Assembly (NCBI RefSeq): GCF_048128805.1
Contig: NC_136017.1
Location: 15,357,807-15,421,806, forward strand
Length of the DNA stretch: 64,000 nucleotides
Source of the DNA: Centroberyx gerrardi
Lineage: Eukaryota > Chordata > Actinopteri > Beryciformes > Berycidae
Direction: 5' to 3'
Made by a program: the position numbers and the translations under genes. Below the pieces are notes generated by a model, which saw only the letters and a program-made list of their open reading frames with translations, was not told where the DNA came from and did not search any database. Positions 1 to 11,900 of this stretch are shown here, in pieces (positions within the stretch are counted from its first letter, which is position 1; each line of letters opens with the position of its first letter).

Positions 1-204
1 ATTAGAGGCGGTACTGGGCTGTGAGACACTGTGTGATGTTAAGAGAGAGGAACACCTGGGGGAGTGGAGGTCAAAGGTCACACGTTGCTCTGAGTAACCT
101 GACCGTGACCTCATCAGCACAGGACAGGTGGTCGTGACCTCATCAGCATCAGACAGCCGCTCCCCCCCGAGATCAGTGCTCTTGTATGTATATGTATCTA
201 TGTA

Positions 205-237
<33 letters not shown>

Positions 238-1174
238 TTTTCCTCTTGTCTCCTTATATTAGCCAGATCCCAGTGCTCAGCACCAAAACAAGTCACTGAG
301 ATTCTTGGGGAAAAAACTTTAAATAAGTTTTACTGGAATTTTCAACAAACAAAAGTATACAAAGCCACATTTCTGTCTGTCAGGGATAAAATCCAAAACC
401 TCAATAAAGTAAAATACCACAGCACAGAGCCAATAATGAACACATCCATATACCATCCATTTACTTATTCATGACACACCCTTTTAATATACTGATTTCT
501 TAAGAACATCTAGAGCCCATATAATCTTTCCACAGCTGCTACGTTTTCATAAAAAGAGAAAAGACATTTCCTACAGCGAGCAATAAAGTATCAGATTATC
601 TTTATTATATTCAGAAATTAAGAAAGCCCATATATTTCATTATATTTCACATAGCAACAATCTATGGATCGTGTTTACAAGTTTACTTTATGGGTTCTTG
701 CAACTGATTTATACCTGCTGTGTCTTGGAGGAGAGTCAGATACTTTGCTGTTAAAATAGGCGTGTCATTTACAAACTTCTTTATGTATTTGATGTTGTTT
801 TTGCCACATTGCAGCTAAAACCAGGGATGTAAACTCAATGCACCCACCTTTTTATTTGCGGAATGGAGTGATTCATTGTAAGTGGTTTGATGTACGTTAT
901 ATGAAGATAGGGCCTTTTGAGGGAAAAAGTCAATGCTTTTCTGGAATTCTAATTTATTTTTGTTTCTATTGGTGGTTGTTTGCCTTATGATGATCACCAT
1001 CTGGAAGTCATAGTTTACCCTCCTTTTTATTTACCACTACAGGACTGGCTGCAACTTATGGCATCTTGATACTGTTGCCATAATAAAGTATCTCTCTCTC
1101 CTTTTCCCTCATCCCCTTCTCTCTCCCTCTCTCTCCCTCCCCGTCTTTTCTACCCTGTCTTTCTCTCTCTGCAG

Positions 1175-1769
1175 CACTCTGTATTGGACAGACTGGAACC
1201 GAGAGGCTCCTAAGATAGAGAGTTCCTCAGTGGACGGTCACAACCGCAGGGTGGTGGTGTCTGACGGGATTGGTTTGCCCAACGCTCTGACGTACGACTC
1301 TACTTCTGGACAAGTCTGCTGGGCTGATGCAGGTAAACACTACTAGTAATACTATTACTACTACTGCTACTACTACTACTACTACTAACAACTTCCCTCA
1401 ACCTCTGTCTCCCTCTGTCTCTCTCTGTATGTCAGGTACAAAGCGTTTAGAGTGTATATTCCCCGACGGTTCGGGTCGAAGAGTGATCCACCCCAACCTC
1501 AACTACCCGTTCAGCATGGTCTACTACAGGAACCACTTCTACTACACTGACTGGAGAAGGTACGCGTCTTTGTTTACCTATCTGTCATCTTTTCTATGTA
1601 GCGCTGCTGTCTTGGCCGTCCATCCTCAATCCGTCTTGTTGTCTTCTGTCTTGTAGGGATGGGGTGATCGCAGTGAGCAAAGACAGCAGTCAGTTCACCG
1701 ACGAATACCTGCCTGACCAGCGCTCTCACCTGTACGGCATCGCCATAGCAACCACCCACTGTCTATCAG
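1175..1769 (+). CDS. nid2: Nidogen-2, three C-terminal exons (partial gene)
   Basis: Nidogen-2 is a secreted basement-membrane glycoprotein that links laminin and collagen IV networks. Three exons with AG/GT borders lie at 1175-1332, 1436-1559 and 1657-1769, and the codon split across each junction (GAT GCA G|GT ACA; AG|G GAT) keeps one frame. They encode the end of the LDL-receptor YWTD propeller: [12 protein letters not shown], then the YYTDW repeat, then [17 protein letters not shown]. That last stretch is much closer to vertebrate nidogen-2 than to nidogen-1. The upstream EGF, G2 and thyroglobulin exons lie outside the window. The third exon ends in phase 1 after HCLS, so at least one short terminal exon must follow. 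The next gene, rtraf, is convergent with it. Confidence 0.9.
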
Positions 1770-1921
1770 GTGAGATACTGTCACGGCAACAGACGGAAAC
1801 ACTCTTTTTATTGTCTAAATATGAGAATGGAAGACACACATACATACATACACACACAAATGTAGCAGTGGAATACAAGTAGAGCACTGGAGTACAAGTG
1901 CTGTCTAATTACTGTTCCTTA

Positions 1922-1978
<57 letters not shown>

Positions 1979-2219
1979 TTTCTTCAGACGTGTCATTTTG
2001 GCTCTCTGTAATAGCAACCAAGCCCTCGCTTTCAAGTCATCCTTACACACACACACACACTCTCACGCTCTCTCACACACCGACTTCAAGGTGTCACAGG
2101 CAGTGAGCTCATTGGTTTGTGTGGAGTGATGTCATCACATCAGTCAACTCCCACCAGATGTCACCTTAACCCTGCAAGGCTGCATTTACACCGGGACAGA
2201 AAACACATAGTTAACCCTA

Positions 2220-2572
2220 CACAGGGACGTTGCGTTCAAGTCCTATGGGAAAGACGGGAAATACAAGCGTCCCACTAGAAAGTACTATTCACATCAGCTT
2301 TAAAGTCATAAATATGACTTTGGAAATCAGGATTTGGAGAGGGATCCTGATTCTGACATCACCAACAAGGAAATATCTGTAATCAAAATTAACAATTTTA
2401 ATCTGATTTTTTGTGTGTAAAAGCTAATAAGGAGCAAGCAAAGTCTGCAGAAAACTTCAATCATGGTGTCTTGAATCAAATGACTTTGAACACCTGAACG
2501 CTTCTGAGTCGTTGCTTTTAACCACCATGTCGCTCCCATGATTTCTCCCATATGACGTGAATGCAGCATAAA
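2220..2572. repeat. MITE-like repeat, copy 1 (CATATGGGAA family)
   Basis: The left end carries GTTCAAGTCCTATGGGAAAG and the right end TCCCATATGACGTGAATGCA, an imperfect terminal inverted repeat. The interior (AAAGCTAATAAGGAGCAAGC, AAAGTCTGCAGAAAACTTCA) matches copies at about 11.8-12.2, 31.2-31.5 and 32.1-32.6 kb. There is no coding capacity, so it is probably a non-autonomous DNA transposon of unknown superfamily. Confidence 0.55.
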
Positions 2573-2744
2573 CCCACCTAAACTCACTTTATCCACCCAC
2601 TGGAAATAATTCAGTTACTTCTTAAGTACCAGTGAATCTTTCTGATATTAAATCACAGTATACCCTGTTGTACGGTGATTCAGAATGATGTAAGTCACAT
2701 GAATTGTTTACTTTTTTCTAATAAAACGATATAAAAAAAAATTG

Positions 2745-3152
2745 ATTTAGTCTAGTATTGAGCCTTAAAATCTGGTTTTCCTTAAAATAAGTGAAAAAAT
2801 CTGCTAGTGGGTGAGGTAATTTCACTTGTTTCCAATACAAATCAGCTTTTCTTGAATCAAGTTTCATCTTGATATTAGTGAAGTGAAAAAATCTGCCAGT
2901 GCAGTGAGATAATCTTACTTGTTTCCAATGCAGTTTCACCTGTTTTGAGAATTTTCCTGGAAACAAAGTGACAATATCTTTGAAATAAGGCAGATCTCTC
3001 GTATTAAAATGTCACGTAACTCAAGAAAATTCTCAAAACAAGTTGATTTGCACTGGAAACAAGTAAGATTATCTCACCCCATTGGCAGATTTTTTTCACT
3101 TATTTTAAGAAAAATACGATTTTTAAAAGTCAATACTAGACTAAACGACTAA
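2745..3152. repeat. Palindromic MITE-like element, copy 1
   Basis: The left half holds TTAGTCTAGTATTGA, CACTTGTTTCCAAT and TTTTGAGAATTTTC. The right half holds their reverse complements in mirrored order (GAAAATTCTCAAAA, CTGGAAACAAGTAAG, TCAATACTAGACTAA). The element can therefore fold back on itself over most of its length. A relative lies at about 33.98-34.24 kb. It encodes nothing. Confidence 0.6.
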
Positions 3153-3545
3153 TGGCTAAAAGACAGATATTTTTACAGTAAGCATGAATTAATGCCACCA
3201 CTAGTGTGTTTAATGTAAATCTGAGTATCGGATAAATAAATCAGATTAGGATATCAACTGTGTAGAGTTTGCCGATACAGTAGAACCTAATTAACATATT
3301 ATTGGACTTATCATAGGCCTGCATGGATGACATAGAGCAGTCAGATCCCATGTGGTTTCTCTGCGTTCCGATGGCCATGAGAAGTTTCACTCTGCACCAC
3401 CGCAGGTTAAAAAGCAGATTTTTCGGGCCGGTGTAAATGCAGCCTTTGTTGTCTGGAGAAAGACCAGCCGTGTTTCATCACCTTGCATCTAAAGAACAGT
3501 CATCACACAGCTGGCCGAGACCCTCTACTCTACACCTACACCCCT

Positions 3546-3630
3546 GCGTGTGTGTGTGTGTGTTCGCCTACACCTGTGAGATAGACGAAAGGACAATGAT
3601 TACACAGCTGTCTACGACCCTCTACTTGTA

Positions 3631-3684
<54 letters not shown>

Positions 3685-4043
3685 ATGAGACCAAAGAACA
3701 ATGATTACACAGGTGTCCACGACCCTCTACCTGTATTTTGTGTGTGTGTGTGTGTGTGTGTCATGTTTGATGTGTTGATGCCTGTGCAGATGGCCTTAAG
3801 TCTTTCCAAAGTATGTTTTAAATGTCTTTAAAAGTACAAAGTAGCCCACTAAACACAGGATAATCCCTAAACTAGCACCTTGGAAGTTGTCATTGTCAGA
3901 ACTACACACACACACACATACACACACACAGAAACACACACACGCACACACCTAGAGTGCAATGAATTTGAGTGTAAAATCTGTTCCGAACGTCATGATG
4001 AAAGAGTTTGGAGAGTCTGGAAGTCATGCAACGCAGCATGTTC

Positions 4044-4072
<29 letters not shown>
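3546..4072. repeat. Cluster of GT/CA microsatellites
   Basis: Long (GT)n tracts at about 3546-3562, 3633-3681, 3738-3762 and 4043-4071, with (CA)n at 3903-3950, are separated by partly repeated spacers (CAATGATTACACAG appears twice). Open frames here are poly-Cys-Val or poly-Thr-His artefacts. Confidence 0.9.
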
Positions 4073-4074
<2 letters not shown>

Positions 4075-4639
4075 GCTCTGTCCGCCACAATGCGTCAAAA
4101 TGACAACTGTGTGACCGGTGTGTGTTGCTGTAAATGTGGTGTCTGTGTGTTCTCCAACGCTCTCTAAAGCCTCAGACTAAATAACACCCGCTTGCTTCAA
4201 AGATGTCAATGTGCGGTGTAATTCTGACCATGATGACAGCTCTAAAACACACTTGTTAAGGGTTTGGGTGCTGGTTTTAAAGGGCTTAAAAGCTGTCATC
4301 GCCCAAGAGATGCTCACACACACACTCACACACACTTTACAATGACAATTCTTAGTCACCACAAGTTAAGTGTAGGGCTTTGTTCAGGATGTAGGGTCTG
4401 TTTGTTCTGTCATTAGGCTGAACCTTTCATTCTGTCACCCAAGGAAAATCAGACCTTGCTTCATTTCCACCACAAAACAAAAAACAGCTTTCGACTGTTT
4501 CCTATTTATTTCGACAGCCGTGAGGAGATTATATGCGTGCGCCAAAATGTTAAAAATGACATCTTTTGCCTCTTTAGATAGAGATTCGATTTTTACCATA
4601 AAGAGACAAAAAAATACATCTGTTTCTGTGTAAACCTCA

Positions 4640-5265
4640 CTAAATGGCCTCAAGATGTCCTTGCAATTCATCGTATTTACTTGAATCCGAACGCGACCCA
4701 TTCAAAACCTCGGAGGGAATCTTGACCACATACCATGTGGCAAGAAGCGGCTGGCTGAAGACGGGTTCTGATATGATGCCTTCAACCTTCAATATAGACA
4801 AAAATAATTTATGTTCATTACAGACGCTCATAGTTTTGTTGTCATTTTAGTACGTCTCAGAAAGAGAAATCTCCATGTCAAAGTGCCTCTACGATGCACA
4901 GATCAAATTTCTAAATAAGACTGACATACGGACCAAACATGCAAATCATAATATACAAGGCCATAACGCTCTAATGTACAAGCCTGTATGTTGGAATGTG
5001 AATGTTTGGTCCATGTATCGCTCTTATTTTGAAATGTGGTCTTTCTTGTGGTCGAGTTTTCTGTTTCTCAGACGTTAAAAGTTGATTTGGAAAACGACCA
5101 CAAACTTTTGAACGTCTAATTTCCGAATGTATCTGCACTCAGTTAGAGCCGTCGTCTCAGAACCCATTTTTTCAGCAAGTTCTCTTTCCCTCAAGGTTTT
5201 GAACGGGTCGCGTTCAGATTCAAGATGCGTGAAAATACAAATGACAACATCTGGAGGGTGTTCAG
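4640..5265. repeat. Long imperfect palindrome (foldback-like element)
   Basis: The arm at about 4676-4720 (CTTGAATCCGAACGCGACCC) is the near-perfect reverse complement of the arm at about 5188-5226 (GGGTCGCGTTCAGATTCAAG). Further mirrored pairs continue inward: GACGGGTTCTGA with TCAGAACCCAT, ACGTCTCAGAAA with TTTCTCAGACGT, and GACCAAACAT with ATGTTTGGTC near the centre at about 4960. The whole unit of about 630 bp is a degenerate inverted repeat with no protein coding. Confidence 0.6.
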
Positions 5266-6237
5266 GATTTGTTCAGTCTGGATTATGCGGTGATTCTAAG
5301 GTTGTGATTGGTTTTCCGTTGTGTTGCAGGGAGCCACTAACGACGGACGGGCAGCCGCAGGGTCCTTTGGTGCTATTGTTTTGGGGCGGCTCCTGAAAAC
5401 AGGGCAAAAACCACCCCCTACCCAGTGCCCTCCCTAGGGTGCGCCTCAGAAGAAAGGACACTCAGGGAGCAAGATGGCTTCCCGTTGCCGGAACCACCGT
5501 CGGAGCAAATTTACAAACCCTCAAAACACTCAGACCCACCCAGCCACCCCGACCCCCACCCCCTTATCTCGCCTTAAACCTATAACCCCCAAATACATGT
5601 TTTGTAAATTTGTTTTATACCTCAATTTTTTAGTTTTTGTTTCTACTGTATTTTTGTACGAGTTTTTTTATTTTTTTTTTTCTACCAATTAAATGAAATG
5701 AAACGAAATCAGCTTTAACACATTTAAACTGTATGTGAGTTCAGTTTTTCTGTTCTTTAAAGCCAAAGAGCAATGAAGAGCTTTAAAACGTTGAACTGTT
5801 CGAGCCAAATTCCCGATGTGCAACTGGGCAACAAGTATCTTTTTGGTCCACCGGCCACAGCGGCTATCCAATTCAGTATTTCACCAGTCTGTTTAATAAG
5901 TTAGCTGGTTTTTTTTTAGATAGAAACGACTGATGGAACACAGGTTAGCTACCTACCCGCCCAAGAGCAGCAGTAGAACTGACAGATTTACCAGCCACAG
6001 ACCAGGACTTGGCTAATGGTAGTTTCAAGCTCTGTACCATCAGCACTGAGGAAGCTACTTTCTAAATGATACTGATTAGATTACCCTGATTAAATATGTA
6101 TCATTAACATAATTGGTTGGATTACACATACTTTACAAAATCCACAGATGAAGTTCAGTACCTGTGTCAGATTACAGCATCAGTTTTTGTAATCAGATTT
6201 CTGCAGTCTGATTAGGTGTAACCTGTTCCCCATGCAG

Positions 6238-6418
6238 CCCTGTGTGCCAGATGAAGAGGTCCCATCACAGCCATTACAGTACTGCCGTATTTCTCTGCAC
6301 TACTAATCTGAATGTGATGAAATGACACTAAATTCTTTTTGCCAAATACTTTTTATTACTACTACTTTTTAAAATCTTTTTGTATCTTTTTATAAGATGT
6401 GATATTTATAACAATAAA
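6238..6418 (+). other. Candidate nid2 terminal exon and poly(A) signal
   Basis: AATAAA at 6413-6418 is followed by a GT-rich stretch (TTCTTTGTGTTGATGTGT), which has the form of a cleavage and polyadenylation site on the plus strand. Upstream, an AG at 6236-6237 could be an acceptor. Joined to the phase-1 end of the last clear nid2 exon it would add four codons (Ala-Leu-Cys-Ala), Arg and TGA at 6252-6254. The polypyrimidine tract is weak and the residues are not diagnostic, so the exon is only a candidate; the poly(A) signal is the better half of the call. Confidence 0.25.
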
Positions 6419-6660
6419 ATGTGATTCAGGACTTGACAGGTTCTTTGTGTTGATGTGTCTCTCCTCTATGGGTCCAAACGATGATGCTCCTTTAAGATGC
6501 TAAATAGAAATTTCTTGTTGATTTTTGCTCCCATTATGCTACAGCAGCATTGTTAATTTGTATGTTGAGTATCCAATATCCAGCAACATAATACTTTACT
6601 GTAATACAGTTTCAACCATTCACACCTGGAACTGCCCAGTACTTAAATACTAACGTTCAG

Positions 6661-6797
6661 TTGGACACTGCATATAGGATTTTGCTGAGCAACTTGGTTA
6701 AGATTCAGAAGGTCCTTGGTTTGAATCCTGAGGTGATGCTGGTAAAGCTGGAGTTAAAGACAAAATCCATCGCTGTTAAAAAAAAAAAAAAAAACAG
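6661..6797 (+). repeat. tRNA-derived SINE remnant with A-tail
   Basis: GAGCAACTTGGTTAAG followed by GGTCCTTGGTTTGAATCC resembles the A-box/B-box layout of a tRNA-derived SINE head. A run of A residues begins at about 6778, as expected for a retroposed tail. It is too diverged to be a functional tRNA gene. Confidence 0.4.
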
Positions 6798-7439
6798 CTA
6801 CTGGCAATGTACCTTGCATTCTGGTAGTGTATTTTTCTTATTCCTGTGGATAACTGGCCAAACGTAGATGACGTGATGTCACGTCGATATTTCTACCACA
6901 GCTACAATGGAGTTTGACAGCAGAAAATGTTTCAAAATTATCTAAATCATCGGTTTTGGTGTCAATCCCTCAGAATCAAAGAGCAAGGGCTTCTTCCTAG
7001 ACTCCAACGTTCAACAATCATACAGGGAGAAATCCATCGTAGAAGAGGAGAGGGACCAATTTCAGTAGCCTCAATAGACCAGAATGCAATGCAGCCACCT
7101 GCTGTGTTTTGAGTAAGGGGTGCTCGCTTTTTCTCCACTAGAAACTCTTGCTCTTACTATACTATCGCTACTGCTATCTGTGTCTTTGCCTATATGTAAA
7201 ACCCACAACTGAATACAAGAAGTTCAGCCCTTCTCTGGGGGCTAGGGAAAGGCATTCTGGGAAATCACAAACTGAAGTAAAAGTAGACCAGGCAGGCTGA
7301 GGGAAAGTGGATACAACAAAAAGGTACATTACAACACATCTCCTGGAATGCATTGAACATCAGAGATTGATGATAGCCTGTATAACAGTCTGAGAATATC
7401 TGAGAGTGGATTTTTCCTTTAAGACGAGTGTTTATTTTG

Positions 7440-7600
7440 CACATGTAGGGCAAAGGTGCATACTGGATACTGGCAAAGTCATGGGTTCAAACCCCACTGA
7501 TGACATCTGTTCCTTGTCATTACTGGGGCATGTTGCCTGTAATTTACTTGAACTGCTTTGGGATGCTGTGTTAGATATGTCCACTAGGTGTCTCCCATAA
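7440..7600 (+). repeat. Possible SINE fragment
   Basis: The B-box-like GGGTTCAAACCC sits at about 7481-7495, in a unit that continues with ATTACTTGAACTGCTTTGGGA. A Pol III-derived retroposon is the likeliest reading, but the A box is poor and no clear tail is visible. Confidence 0.3.
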
Positions 7601-7786
7601 GACAGAGGTTTGAATTAGTGGGATACAGAACACTGCAGGGAGAAAGGTGAGAGTAAACATTTGTTAGAGCTGACTGAGAATACAACTTCAAACATGTTTC
7701 AAACACATAGGAAAGTACATACAAAACGGTTATGTTAGTATTTATAATAACCAACCAACAACCGCTTTGGGTCTCCTGTACAAGCC

Positions 7787-7792
7787 TTTATT
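7787..7792 (-). terminator. rtraf: Candidate rtraf poly(A) signal
   Basis: TTTATT on the plus strand reads AATAAA on the minus strand and is followed on that strand by a GT-rich element (GGTTGTTGGTTGG). This would give the rtraf transcript a 3' UTR of about 0.7 kb downstream of the stop at 8520. Confidence 0.5.
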
Positions 7793-8519
7793 TCTATCCT
7801 TTATCAAAAGCCATTTGAAGATCATATGCGACAAGGAGCTCAAGATCAGATTTCCCTTTCCTGTGTAAATGCAGCCAAGCAAACATCCGAACATCACAAG
7901 AAGCACAGGAGTACTTAGTGTTCAGTTGTGTTCATGTATTTCTCCATAAAGCTCCAGCTTAAACCGCTCACATCTGATCTCTCGCTCGGTCTGCAAAAAA
8001 TAAAAAAGGTTTTCTTTCTTCTCAAATCAAAAGATACAAATAGAAGTCAGTTTCCATCTTCCAAATGTCCAAGCTTAAAAAAAAAAAAAAAGAAATCGCT
8101 CAATAACTACAGAAGCTTCTCTGTGGTTTCTATTGAGGGAAACATAATGACAGCAGTCTGGAGTTGCTTATTGGAGTACACACAATAAGCGATAACCTTA
8201 CAAATATAAAGGACAGCACCTGACAAATTGGCCAAAATGACTTGACAATGCTTATATTACTCCTTATGTATCTGCTGTGTTAAACATTTGACTCTGTTGT
8301 ATGACATCATCTGATGACTAGGCTGTGTGGTCAATGGTGTTTGCTCTGATTTGTCACAAATTCCCCAATTTAAACACAATCTGATCTCATGCAACAAAGG
8401 AAAAAAAAACAAGACGCTTTTTCTGTCCCAACCAAAAAGAGAACGGCTTTTCTCGTCAAAATCAAACGAAAACTCCCCGGCGGCGCGGTCCCTTCTCCTC
8501 TCTTCTTTCTTTCCTGCTC

Positions 8520-8922
8520 TCATCTGCCGACCTTGCCCAGCCTGTGATCCGTCTTGGGGTCGGCGATGATGGCCTGAACGGCGACGATGGCCTCGTTGAT
8601 CCTGGTCTGGAGCTCCCGCAGCTCCTCGATGTGCAGCAGGCGCAAGATCTGGGCCGCTTCGTTCAGAGTCGCGTCTGAGGAGAAGAGGAGGAGTGAGAGA
8701 GAGGAAAGATGGCAGTTCAGAAACAGCATAAAACCCCATAGACAACTATGTATTTGACAGATTTTAGGGTCTTCAACTTGCCTCTTTAAAGCCCATCCTG
8801 CAGGTTTTATATCACGATCATTAAAATGTATATCATCAAAAAGCTGCACTCACCTCCAGTGTCGAAACCTAACATGTGCTTGTCCAAAGCTACTGGAAGA
8901 CCCTGCAGAGGAGGAGAGGAAG

Positions 8923-8956
<34 letters not shown>

Positions 8957-11900
8957 CTGAGACACCACTATCATCCTGGGTGAAGCAGATGAAGAACATA
9001 AGTTGGCTTTGAAACGTGTGCTAGTTTAAGTTTACTTTATTTTAGGACGTTGTAGCGTTACTAGTAATGTTCCGTATTGACTGTATGTGTGAACGATGCC
9101 AGAACTTTGACGGCACAAGCACAGTCCGTGTATTTTCGGTCATTCTATTTTCTTTTCACAAACAGAAATGAAAAAAATGAAAAACGAATGGTGATTTGAT
9201 TTTCATTTAAAAATCCACAACTGAAAAACGGAAATAGAAGGTATTTTTCATTTTCCTGGTCAGAAATGGCAGAATCAACATTTATAAAAGGACTTGATTT
9301 TCCTTTTCTTCTTTGTAAAACAGACAATAAAAATAATAAATAAAGAAAACAATAACGGAAAAGCCCGTTTTGGACCTGAGAGAGAAGCCGCTGAGAGAGA
9401 GAGAGAGAGGAGCGGGAGGCGCTGCTCAACTCAGTAATAAACGTTATTTCTGATAGAAAATATGTTCAAAGACCATTTTAATCTAATCCAATCTAACTAA
9501 TCCATCGTCCTGTCTGGAATAATTTCACCTTCCTGCGAGCTGAGAAAGCTCCAACACGTGGATATTAGAATATCGCGCATACGGTATACATAATTAGACC
9601 TATCGTGCGTGATCAATCAACAGGTTATTATTATTAACGAGTCTGATTTTTCTGGCAAAATATGTTTTTCATTTTTTAAAATTTCTGTTTCTATAAAGAA
9701 AATAGAATGACCAAAAAAAATACACGGACCGAACCAGCAGAACGTTAGGACTGTAGGAGGGGAATACAAACCACCAGACAACAGGCTGGAGCTTTACTTT
9801 TTTTGAGGAAAATATGGAATTGGACAGACGGTGAAATAAGAGAGATCCTGGGAGTCGGGCGGATGGAGAGATTAACCCGCCGTGTTTTTAAACTACAGAG
9901 ACTCCGGCGGGATGGGAGATGGGAGATGACAATGTGTCATGTGTGAAAGGGGCTAATGTCACTGTAAACACCACCTGTCGCCATGGGAACCGGCAGACAG
10001 CACCATATTCTGACAATGCTGACAAAAAAAACATTACAATTTCATTCTTCATAAAAATGTGTGTGTGTGTGTGTGTGTTCAGTTTACCTCTTTAGTCTGG
10101 CTAGCTTTAGCGATGGCCTCTGGAGAAAGTCTCTCCTGGATCAGAATACGAATGGCCTGGCAGGTGCAGGGAAAATGACAACAATCAAATGTATTTATAC
10201 AACACTTATTTCTAAAAGAGGTTATAAAGTATTAAATGCCCGAGCCATAAAATACATAGGCTTAATAGTAAAATACATCAATTTAAGTAAACAGAAATTA
10301 ACACATACACACTCACCTTGAGCATAACTAGGTAGTCATCGTGTCGCTGTATCTTGAGGATGTTGGACAGAGCCATCACTCCTGCCTTGAAATCTGGTGA
10401 ATTACCTGGAAAACACACACACACACACACTGAGCTCATATTTGAAACAAAGAGATATACAGTTGAAAAAGCAAAGAGAAATACAAAGGAGACAAAGGAT
10501 AACTGTCTAAATCAGGGATTATTCAGTGATGTAGGCTCCATGCTAACACTTTAGCACACACTATATTGAGTGACAGTATAGTACTGGCTGGGACACACAG
10601 ATGGTTTTGGTGTCTATGTTCTCATCGCTAAATGTTGATCAATGAGATGAGAAACCAATGAGATGAGAGTCAGACAGATTTAGTGACAGACAGAAGAAGA
10701 GATGGGGGAGAAAGAGGGTAGAAGGAGAAGGACAGAGGAATAGAGTAGTAGTATTATTACTTACTGTCGAGGTTGATGAGAGGGTCAGCTGGTTTGTCAC
10801 TGTTGTTGGAGGCCGACAGCGGCTGACAGTTCTTATACTTGTCCACTGAAGAGAAATGCACAAAACACAGCCGAAATAAAACAACAGATAAATTAGGCTT
10901 CTAACAGAACATGTAATTCAGGCTGGGGACACACTATGTGACTTTTAGGCTGATTATGGCCATGATTTGGCATCACGATGGGACCAAGTCAGTGCAAGTT
11001 TGCGGCGTCATACAGATGATCTTGTAGTGTGTGAGAGTTCAGGACTTTAATCTCCTGATCCAGTCGGCATTATCACAGTCATTTCAAACATCAGAAAGCA
11101 TAACTTTGGTTCTCCAGGCTAATTTTGGGTGTCATTTTTTAGCCCCCAACCCCGTCTCTGAAAAACACTGAACAAGAAAACACACTTGCTAAATAAGTTG
11201 AATGTGAAAAGGAGACTGTGAGTTGGCAACACCAAGAAACTTAATTCCTTTTACAATGTCTCCATCTACAGGTCAGCCTCAGTATTACAACTATGCTGTC
11301 AAAGGAGTATAAAACAGAATGGTACACACAGAAAAATTAAGGCAGAAGGTGATAAGAAAGGAATTGAACCCCCCACCCCCCCCACCCCTTGTTGGGACAA
11401 ATTATTAAAAATGATCCCCTTTGAAAGATAACACTGCACTGTACAACCATACCATTATTACATTTGAATAAATCACTGTGTGGGTTGCGAGGTGAGTGCA
11501 GGCAGAGAAATTTCCCTTAATAGCTTAAAAGGGAGAGAGGGCACTCTGGAAAATGGGCTTAGCATTCACTGTGGTTGGAATTATCCTTTAAAGCTTTTCA
11601 ATACTTTGCCCAAATAAACCCGGCAATCATCTCAACAGGCAGACATGAGCGCCCCTCTTACCGTTGTCTCCGTATTCGTATCGTACAGCCAGTCCCAGTA
11701 ACCAGTCGACGGCCTCGTGTTTCTCCTGAACGCTGAATGGACAGTTCACATCCTGGAGGTACTGCACACAGGAACCGGAAGCTCAAATACAACTTGGGAA
11801 ACAGCGCAGACATTTCCACGACAATGACATTAAAATTCTCTTTACTATGTGGGAACTCAGGGTTTGGCGATGGACCCTGATTTCTCAAACTCTGAACTCT

